Assembly: GCA_003819815.1 (NCBI GenBank)
Contig: RPQJ01000024.1
Location: 1-37,296 of the forward strand
DNA from: Lysobacterales bacterium
GTDB lineage: Bacteria > Pseudomonadota > Gammaproteobacteria > Steroidobacterales > Steroidobacteraceae
DNA: 37,296 nucleotides
Direction of reading: 5' to 3'
Positions 17,820 through 24,821 of the stretch are shown here, piece by piece. Every line of letters begins with the position of its first letter. The first letter of the stretch is position 1. The notes below the pieces were generated by a model. The model was not told the DNA's origin. It ran no database searches and saw only the letters and a list, made by a program, of their open reading frames with translations. Position numbers and translations under genes: made by a program.

Positions 17820-17897
17820 GATGGCCCAGCCGGGAGCCGGAAAGAAACCGGCCCTCTCGGCGACGTCCGGCCGCGTCGATGCGATGATGGCGGCACC

Positions 17898-19232
17898 ATG
17901 GGATCAGGTCGCCTCCTTTCCCCGATACCGGGCCGGGCCCGCGCGCGTGCCGTGCGCGCGGCGTCGGCACTCGTGCTGCTGGCCGTGACGCAGTTGCCCG
18001 GAATCACGTCGGCAGGCGATTCGAGCGCGTCCGGCGCGGTCGTGCATCCCGCCTCGACCGCGGGCGGCGCGCCGGGACCGGTCGTCGCGATCGGCGGCGC
18101 CCTGCGCTACGACCACGCAGCGGTGTGGTCGCGCCTCGTCGCACTCGCGGGCGGGCCGGGCGCACGCTACGTCGTGGTCGCGACGGCATCGTCCGATCCG
18201 GCTGCCGTCGGGGCACGTGTCGTGGCAGCGCTCGCGACCCACGGAGCGTCGGCGGAGGCGCTGCCGGTCGCGCCGGAACTCGCGGGTACGGACGCGCAGC
18301 GCGCGGCCCGCGATCCGGAGATGGTCGAGCGGGTACGCAGGGCGCGGGGCGTCTTCTTCACCGGCGGCGCGCAGGAACGCATCGTCGACACGCTGCAGCC
18401 GGGCGGCGAGGCCACGCCGTTGCTCGACGCGATCCGCGAACTGCACGCCCGTGGCGGCGTGATCGCGGGAACCTCCGCGGGCGCGGCCGCGATGAGCGGC
18501 GTGATGTTCCGCGACGCGACCGACGTGATCGCCGTCATGAAAGGCTCGCTGCGGCCGGGTCGCGAAGTCGACGCCGGACTCGGCTTCACGGGCGAGGGAC
18601 TGCTGGTCGACCAGCACTTCCTGCGGCGCGGCCGCCTCGGGCGACTGCTGCCGCTGATGCTCGAGCGCGGCATGCGGTTCGGACTCGGCGTGGAAGAGGA
18701 CAGCGCCGCGATCGTCCACGCCAGCTCCATCGAGATCGTGGGCGCGGGCGGAGCGTTGTTCGTCGACCTCGTGCAGGCCTCGAGCGACCCGGCGTCGGGT
18801 GCGTTCAACATTTCGAACGCGCGCCTGAGCTTCCTCGGCGATGGCGATCGGCTCGACCTTCGCACCCGCGTCGTCACGCCTGCGCCCGTGCGTGACGGCG
18901 AGGGGCGCATCGATGCCGCCGCGCCCGGCTTCAAGCCGCACCACGAGCAGGCGCCCTACCTGCTCGACGTGCTCGGCGAGGGCGCAGTCCTGCGTGCGAT
19001 GACGATCGCCGTCGACGGTCCCGGCGAGGTCCGCGGGCTCGCGTACGATGCACGACCGGACGCGGCGCCACCGAACGACCTCGGCTTCGAGTTCCGCTTC
19101 CGTCGCGACGCGCTCACGGCAGGCTGGTACAGCTCGGCCTCGGGCACCGACGCCTACACGCTTGCGGGCGTGCGGCTCGACGTGGCACCCGTGCGGCTCG
19201 CGCGCCCGTTGTACGCGCCGTGGTCACGCTGA
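17898..19232 (+). CDS. Cyanophycinase (peptidase family S51), predicted exported (CphE-like)
   Basis: Putative signal peptide MGSGRLLSPIPGRARARAVRAASALVLLAVTQLPGITSAG; VVAIGGAL; GVFFTGGAQERIVDTL; nucleophile motif VIAGTSAGAAAMSGVM; GLGFTGEGLLVDQHFLRRGRLGRLLPLM. Confidence 0.88.
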   Translation: MGSGRLLSPIPGRARARAVRAASALVLLAVTQLPGITSAGDSSASGAVVHPASTAGGAPGPVVAIGGALRYDHAAVWSRLVALAGGPGARYVVVATASSDPAAVGARVVAALATHGASAEALPVAPELAGTDAQRAARDPEMVERVRRARGVFFTGGAQERIVDTLQPGGEATPLLDAIRELHARGGVIAGTSAGAAAMSGVMFRDATDVIAVMKGSLRPGREVDAGLGFTGEGLLVDQHFLRRGRLGRLLPLMLERGMRFGLGVEEDSAAIVHASSIEIVGAGGALFVDLVQASSDPASGAFNISNARLSFLGDGDRLDLRTRVVTPAPVRDGEGRIDAAAPGFKPHHEQAPYLLDVLGEGAVLRAMTIAVDGPGEVRGLAYDARPDAAPPNDLGFEFRFRRDALTAGWYSSASGTDAYTLAGVRLDVAPVRLARPLYAPWSR

Positions 19233-19262
19233 GCGGGCCGCCTCCACACTGAAGGGATCCCC

Positions 19263-20393
19263 ATGCTTGAACGACGCCACGAGCTGGTCTCCGCCACACC
19301 GGGCACGCGCCGCGAACTCCTGAGCCTCCACTACGGCACGCCCGGGACCGGCCCCAAGGCGCTGGTCCAGGCATCGCTGCACGCCGACGAAGTGCCCGGC
19401 CTTCTGGTCGCGCACCATCTGCGCGCGCGCCTCGCGGCGCTCGAGTCAGCCGGACGGATCCGCGGCGAAGTCGTGCTCGTGCCGTATGCGAATCCCGTGG
19501 GCCTCGGGCAGTGGGTGCTCGCGTCCCACGAGGGACGCTTCGATCTCGCGAGCGGCGAGAACTTCAACCGGCACTACGCGAATCTCACGCTGGCCGCGGC
19601 CGACCACCTCGCGCCGCTCGTCGAAAGCGGCGGCACCGTGTCCGTGCCTGCGGTGCGCGAGGCGCTGCGTGCCGCCGCGGCCGCACTGCCGGCGCCGACG
19701 GAGCTCGCGAGCCTGCGCCGCGAACTGCTCGGGCTCGCGATCGACGCCGATCTCGTGCTCGACCTGCACTGCGACAACGAGGCCGTGCTGCACCTCTACA
19801 CGGCCACCTGGCTGTGGCCGGATGTCGAGCCGCTCGCGCGCCTGACCGGCAGTCGGGCGGTGCTGCTGGCCGACGAGTCGGGCGAGGAACCCTTCGACGA
19901 GGCCTGCTCGAGCGCGTGGCCACGGCTCGCCGCGGAACTCTCGCGGCGTGCGGGCCGCGCCATCGAATTGCCGCCGGCCTGCGTGTCGGTCACGGTCGAA
20001 CTGCGGGGCGAGCGCGACGTCGAGCACGGGCTGGCCACCGTCGATGCCGACGCGATCGTTCGATACCTCGTGGCGCGCGGGCACGTCGCCGGCGATGCGC
20101 CCGTGCTGCCGGACCTGCAGTGCGAGCCGACGCCGCTCGCCGGCTCGATACCGCTCGTGGCGCCGCACGGCGGCGTGCTCGTCCACTGCTGCCGGCTCGG
20201 ATCCGACGTGCGTCGCGGCGACCGGGTCGCAGAGATCGTGGATCCCTCGACCGGCGTCGTCACCGCGCTTGCAAGCCCGGTCGACGGCGTCTGCTACGCG
20301 AGGGAGAGCCGTCGGTTCGTACCCTCGGGCACGCGCGTGGCCAAGATCGCCGGCCGCGAACGGCTGCGCAGCGGCAACCTGCTGTCGGACTGA
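19263..20393 (+). CDS. Succinylglutamate desuccinylase/aspartoacylase (AstE/AspA) family Zn-hydrolase
   Basis: LVQASLHADEVPGLLVAHHL (HxxE zinc motif); VPYANPVGLGQ; ENFNRHY; ADLVLDLHCDNEAVLHLYT (third zinc His); SVTVELRGE (catalytic Glu region). Confidence 0.88.
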   Translation: MLERRHELVSATPGTRRELLSLHYGTPGTGPKALVQASLHADEVPGLLVAHHLRARLAALESAGRIRGEVVLVPYANPVGLGQWVLASHEGRFDLASGENFNRHYANLTLAAADHLAPLVESGGTVSVPAVREALRAAAAALPAPTELASLRRELLGLAIDADLVLDLHCDNEAVLHLYTATWLWPDVEPLARLTGSRAVLLADESGEEPFDEACSSAWPRLAAELSRRAGRAIELPPACVSVTVELRGERDVEHGLATVDADAIVRYLVARGHVAGDAPVLPDLQCEPTPLAGSIPLVAPHGGVLVHCCRLGSDVRRGDRVAEIVDPSTGVVTALASPVDGVCYARESRRFVPSGTRVAKIAGRERLRSGNLLSD

Positions 20394-20432
20394 ACGGCCG
20401 GGCCCACCCCATGCGGGAGGCGGCCCGCCGGC

Positions 20433-20912
20433 TCACAGCTTGAACGTCGAGAGCAGCAGGCTGGTCTCCGTACTCGAGACACCGTCGAGACGACGCAGCC
20501 GCCCCAGCACGCCGTCGAATGCCTCGAGCGTGTCGGCGCGCAGTTCGGCCACGATGTCCCAGCGGCCGTTCGTGCTGTGCAGCGCGGTCACCGCAGGATC
20601 GCCACGCAGGGCCTCGATCACGGACTCAATGCGGTTGCCTTCGACCGCGATCGTCGTGAGCGCGCGCACGCGCTGCTCCTCGACCTGGGGCCTGAGCCGC
20701 ACGGTATAGCCGACGATCGTGCCGTGCGCCTCGAGTCGCGCCATGCGGTTCTGGACCGTACCGCGGGAGACGCCGAGTGCTTCCGCGAGCGACGCGACCG
20801 TGGCGCGCGCGTCGTTTCGCAGCAGCGCGATGAGGCGCAGGTCGACGTCATCGACCGTCGAGCGCACGCCGGGCGGCCGTCCGGGACTCGTCTTTTTTGA
20901 TCGATTAGTCAT
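20433..20912 (-). CDS. Lrp/AsnC family transcriptional regulator
   Basis: DLRLIALLRNDARATVASLAEALGVSRGTVQNRMARLEAHGTIVGYTVRL HTH plus AsnC ligand-binding domain. Confidence 0.94.
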   Translation of the reverse strand: MTNRSKKTSPGRPPGVRSTVDDVDLRLIALLRNDARATVASLAEALGVSRGTVQNRMARLEAHGTIVGYTVRLRPQVEEQRVRALTTIAVEGNRIESVIEALRGDPAVTALHSTNGRWDIVAELRADTLEAFDGVLGRLRRLDGVSSTETSLLLSTFKL

Positions 20913-20960
20913 ATGAGAATGTCATTATGATTCAAAAATCGAGCAAATCGAGCGTTTGTC
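20905..20960. promoter_or_regulatory. AT-rich regulatory region between lrp-like and ornithine cyclodeaminase genes
   Basis: Two short palindromes tcatatga (20909-20916) and tcattatga (20922-20930) plus a tandem direct repeat aaatcgagc-aaatcgagc (20936-20953). Confidence 0.45.
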
Positions 20961-21068
20961 TGTCTTTTTTCTGGCCGGACCCGTCGTGAATACTGGGCCT
21001 CACAAACCGCCGGCCGGGCCCCCGGGCTCCGGCACGGCCCATACGGTTGCGACAGGAGGGATGAGGCC

Positions 21069-22130
21069 ATGGTCGACTTCGTGGGTATCGAGCGCGTCCG
21101 CGAGCTCGTCGAGCGGACCGGCACGGCTGCGTTCATCGAGCTGCTGGCGGCCGAGATCGAATCCGACTTCCGGCGCTGGGCGGAGTTCGACAAGTCGCCC
21201 CGGCACGCCGTGCATTCGCCCGTCGGCGTGATCGAGCTGATGCCGATCAGCGACGGCAGGCTGTACTCGTTCAAGTACGTCAACGGGCATCCCAGGAACA
21301 CCGCCCAGGGACTGCTCACGGTGACCGCCTTCGGCGTGCTCGCCGCCGTCTCCACGGGTTATCCGCTGCTCCTGTCCGAGCTCACCGTGACGACTGCACT
21401 GCGCACTGCGGCGATGTCGCTGCTCGCCGCCCGCTGGATGGCCCGCCGCGACAGTCGCGTGATGGCGCTCATCGGCAACGGCGCGCAGAGCGAGTTCCAG
21501 TCGATCGCGTTTCACGGGTTCGGCGTTCGCGAGCTGAGGCTCCACGACGTGGACCCGGCCGCGACCGCGAAGCTCGAGCGCAATCTCGCGGCGCTCTCGC
21601 TCGACGGGCTCCGCGTCGTGCGCTGCAGCTCGGCGGCCGAAGCGGCGCGCGGTGCCGACATCGTCACGACCGTCACGGCCGACAAGCGCAACGCGATCAT
21701 CCTGACGCCGGAAATGATCGAGCCCGGCATGCACCTGAACGCCGTCGGCGGCGACTGCCCAGGCAAGACCGAACTCCACGGCGACATCCTGCGACGCCCT
21801 GACGCGCGCGTGGTCGTCGAGTACGAGCCGCAGTCGCGCATCGAGGGCGAGGTGCAGCAGATGCCCGCGGACTTCCCCGTCGTCGAGTTCAGCGACGTCG
21901 TTTCCGGACGCGCGGCCGGCCGCGCGACCGATCGTGAGGTCACGATCTTCGACTCGGTCGGTTTCGCGCTCGAGGACTTCTCCGCGCTCAGGCTCGTGCA
22001 CCGGCTGAACCGCGCCGATCGCGCCCGGCCGACCGTGGACCTCGTCCCCGACCTCGCGGATCCCAAGGATCTCTACTCCGTGCTTGCGCCGCGTGCGGCC
22101 GGTTCCGTGAAACTGAGGGCCTCGGCGTGA
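21069..22130 (+). CDS. ocd: Ornithine cyclodeaminase
   Basis: YSFKYVNGHPRNTAQGLLTVTAFGVL; TGYPLLLSELTVTTALRTAAMSLLAA; MALIGNGAQSEFQSIAF. Confidence 0.94.
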   Translation: MVDFVGIERVRELVERTGTAAFIELLAAEIESDFRRWAEFDKSPRHAVHSPVGVIELMPISDGRLYSFKYVNGHPRNTAQGLLTVTAFGVLAAVSTGYPLLLSELTVTTALRTAAMSLLAARWMARRDSRVMALIGNGAQSEFQSIAFHGFGVRELRLHDVDPAATAKLERNLAALSLDGLRVVRCSSAAEAARGADIVTTVTADKRNAIILTPEMIEPGMHLNAVGGDCPGKTELHGDILRRPDARVVVEYEPQSRIEGEVQQMPADFPVVEFSDVVSGRAAGRATDREVTIFDSVGFALEDFSALRLVHRLNRADRARPTVDLVPDLADPKDLYSVLAPRAAGSVKLRASA

Positions 22131-23113
22131 GCCGCCGGTCCGTGCCGGTCGCGAGCCTCATCGGCGCGCCGACCGACGTCGGTGCGAGCGAGCGGGGCGC
22201 CTCGATGGGGCCGGAGGCGCTGCGCGTGGCCGGCATCCAGCGCCGCCTCGAGGCCCACGGCCTCAAGGTGATCGACCGCGGCAACCTCGCCGGTCCGGGC
22301 AACCCGTGGCTCCCGCCCGCGGAAGGCTATCGGCACCTGGCCGAGGTCGTGCACTGGAACCGCGCGGTCCACGATGCCGTCCACGCGGAGCTGGGCCGCA
22401 ACCGGCTGCCCATCGTGCTGGGCGGCGACCACTCGCTCAGCGTCGGCTCGATCAGCGCCGTCGCGCGCCACTGTCGCCGCACGGGACGCAAGCTGCGCGT
22501 GCTGTGGCTCGACGCGCACGCGGACTTCAACACCTCCGAGCTTTCGCCGAGCGGCAACCTGCACGGCATGCCGCTCGCGTGCCTGTGCGGCTTCGGTCCC
22601 GCGGAGCTGCTGGCGGTCGGCGGCGAATCGCCCGCGATCTCGCCGGACTGCGTGCGACAGATCGGCATCCGCAGCGTCGACGCGGGCGAGCGCCGCTTCG
22701 TCCACGAGCAGAACCTCGACGTCTTCGACATGCGCTACGTCGACGAGATGGGCATGCGGCAGACGATGGAGGACGCGCTCGCCGGCCTCGACGCCGACAC
22801 GCACCTGCACGTGAGCTTCGACGTCGACTTCCTCGACCCCGAGATCGCGCCCGGCGTCGGCACGACGGTGCCAGGCGGCCCGACCTACCGGGAAGCACAG
22901 CTATGCATGGAGATGATCGCCGACACGGGCCGGCTCGCGTCGCTCGACATCGTGGAGCTGAACCCGGCGTTCGACGTCCGCAACCGCACTGCGGCGCTGG
23001 CGGTCGATCTGGTGGAATCGCTGTTCGGGAAGAGCACGCTCGTGCGACGGCCCGGGCGCGCGGTGCCGACGGCGCGGCGGGAAGCGGCGGGGGCGAGGCC
23101 GGTGCGCCACTGA
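22127..23113 (+). CDS. rocF: Arginase
   Basis: GTG start overlapping ocd stop; metal-ligand motifs VLGGDHSLSVGSI, LWLDAHADFNT, SFDVDFLDPEIAPGVGTTVPGG. Confidence 0.95.
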   Translation: MSRRSVPVASLIGAPTDVGASERGASMGPEALRVAGIQRRLEAHGLKVIDRGNLAGPGNPWLPPAEGYRHLAEVVHWNRAVHDAVHAELGRNRLPIVLGGDHSLSVGSISAVARHCRRTGRKLRVLWLDAHADFNTSELSPSGNLHGMPLACLCGFGPAELLAVGGESPAISPDCVRQIGIRSVDAGERRFVHEQNLDVFDMRYVDEMGMRQTMEDALAGLDADTHLHVSFDVDFLDPEIAPGVGTTVPGGPTYREAQLCMEMIADTGRLASLDIVELNPAFDVRNRTAALAVDLVESLFGKSTLVRRPGRAVPTARREAAGARPVRH

Positions 23114-23133
23114 TGGGCGCGGGCCGCTTCGTC

Positions 23134-23139
23134 TAGAAT
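23134..23139 (+). promoter_or_regulatory. Possible -10 element (tagaat) upstream of alaX
   Basis: TAGAAT about 30 bp upstream of the GTG start; no convincing -35 seen. Confidence 0.25.
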
Positions 23140-23168
23140 CACGGTCCCGCGACGACGCCGAGGCCGCC

Positions 23169-23876
23169 GTGACCGCCACCGTAGCCGTTTACCAGCAGGA
23201 CGCCTATGCGCGCTCCTGCGAGGCGAGCGTCCTCGAGAGCGGGCCGGACGGAGTCGTGCTCGATCGCACGGTGTTCTATCCGCTCGGCGGCGGACAGCCC
23301 GGCGACACGGGCCTGCTCGAGTCCGGCGACGGACGGACGTGGCGCGTCGTCGATACGCGCAAGGGCGAAGGCGGTCGCGTGCTTCACCTGCTCGAGCCGG
23401 ACACCGCGCCTCCCGAGACGGGACTCGCCCTGACCCCGGCTCTCGACTGGGACCGGCGCTACGCGCACATGCGCATGCACAGCGCCCTGCATCTGCTCGG
23501 CGCCGTGCTGCGCTACGGGGTGACGGGCGGGCAGATCGCGGCCGACAAGGGGCGGCTCGATTTCGACACGCAGGACGAGATCGATCGCGATCGGGTCACC
23601 GCGGCCGTCAACGCGCTCGTCGCGGCGAACCTCACGGTGGGCTCGCGCTGGATCACCGACGAGGAACTCGACCGCCAGCCCGAACTCGTGCGGACGATGT
23701 CCGTGCAGCCGCCGCGCGGCGTGGGCCGTATCCGGCTGCTCGACATCGACGGCGTCGACCTGCAGCCCTGCGGCGGCACTCACGTGAAGGCGACGGGCGA
23801 AATCGGCCCCGTCGTCGTCACGAAGGTCGAGAACAAGGGCAAGCGCAACAAGCGCGTCTACATCGCCTTCGCCTGA
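23169..23876 (+). CDS. alaX: Alanyl-tRNA editing protein AlaX-like
   Basis: FYPLGGGQPGDTG; HMRMHSALHLLGAVL; LQPCGGTHVKATGEIGPVVVTKVENKGKRNKRVYIAF. Confidence 0.93.
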   Translation: MTATVAVYQQDAYARSCEASVLESGPDGVVLDRTVFYPLGGGQPGDTGLLESGDGRTWRVVDTRKGEGGRVLHLLEPDTAPPETGLALTPALDWDRRYAHMRMHSALHLLGAVLRYGVTGGQIAADKGRLDFDTQDEIDRDRVTAAVNALVAANLTVGSRWITDEELDRQPELVRTMSVQPPRGVGRIRLLDIDGVDLQPCGGTHVKATGEIGPVVVTKVENKGKRNKRVYIAFA

Positions 23877-23886
23877 GGCGGAAAGG

Positions 23887-24819
23887 TCAGGGGCCGATCG
23901 CGAGGCGGAAGCCGAGATTGTTGGCTCGATACTTCTCGGGCCTCGGCGTGGGCGTTCCCGAGGCGCGGTGCGTGCACTTGCCGTCCTTCGTGCAGTCCCG
24001 AACCCACTCGAGCCCCTCGGCCGGCGGCGGCTTCAATTCGAAGGAATTGGCCGCGGCGGCCTCGGCCGGCGCGAACGCGTACTGCCACTCCGCCGACCGC
24101 GGCAGGCGGAATCGCAGGCCGGTCGTTTCGTTGATCCACGCGACGTAGGCCTCGACGTCTGGCCAGCTCACGCAGGTCACCGGCTCGAGTGCAGCCTCGG
24201 CGGAGAACGGGGGCGACTCGTCCGCCGCCGTGCCCTCGCAGGTGTCGCTCGGATCCTCGGTCTTCGTGCTGTAGTTCGTCGCGTTGACGAACTTGTCGAA
24301 ATCCCCGCGCGTCACGGGCGCACGGGCGATCGAAAACGAGCCGATGGCCGTTTCGCGCTGGCCTGCGGCGGCCGCGAGCGTGCCCGAGGGGACGAAGGTG
24401 TAGCCCTCGATCATGGACCGTATCTGGTCCGAGAGGTCCTGCTGGTACTTCGCGTACGTCCGGGTCGCCTCGGCGTACGCTTCGCCCGCGGGTGCTGCGA
24501 CACGGAAATAATCCCCGTACGCCCGCTCGGCGCGCAGCGGGTCGCCGGACGTGCGCGCCAGTTCGGCCTCTGCGAAGTACAGGCCGGGCGGCACCGTCAC
24601 GCCGGATCCCTCGAGTCGCCGGTAGTCGTCCATGGCCGCGTACAACGCCGCGGCGTCGCCGCGGGTCATCGCCGCGACCGCGCTGTCCTTCAGGCGCTTT
24701 TCCTGTGCCGCGGCCGGAGGATCTTCGCCTCGCGCGGTCGCGGCGAGCAGGACGAACAACGCCATCGCGCCGAGGCACGCGCCCGGATGCACTCGATGCG
24801 AGGCACGCACGTGATTCAT
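23887..24819 (-). CDS. SUMF1/formylglycine-generating-enzyme-like exported protein, probably non-catalytic
   Basis: Signal peptide MNHVRASHRVHPGACLGAMALFVLLAATARG; GSFSIARAPVTRGDFDKFVNATNY; PVTCVSWPDVEAYVAWINETTGLRFRLPRSAEWQYA; ends NNLGFRLAIG. Confidence 0.85.
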   Translation of the reverse strand: MNHVRASHRVHPGACLGAMALFVLLAATARGEDPPAAAQEKRLKDSAVAAMTRGDAAALYAAMDDYRRLEGSGVTVPPGLYFAEAELARTSGDPLRAERAYGDYFRVAAPAGEAYAEATRTYAKYQQDLSDQIRSMIEGYTFVPSGTLAAAAGQRETAIGSFSIARAPVTRGDFDKFVNATNYSTKTEDPSDTCEGTAADESPPFSAEAALEPVTCVSWPDVEAYVAWINETTGLRFRLPRSAEWQYAFAPAEAAAANSFELKPPPAEGLEWVRDCTKDGKCTHRASGTPTPRPEKYRANNLGFRLAIGP

Positions 24820-24821
24820 CG

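Noticed and set aside
15586-17970. 794-codon minus-strand ORF overlapping the OPT gene in another frame
   Set aside because: Arg/Ala/Gly-rich out-of-frame translation; the OPT frame has proper membrane-protein character.
20399-20427. cgggcc...ggcccg inverted repeat between the AstE-like and Lrp genes as a bidirectional terminator
   Set aside because: Only a 6-bp outer stem with a long loop and no T/A tracts; too weak to call.
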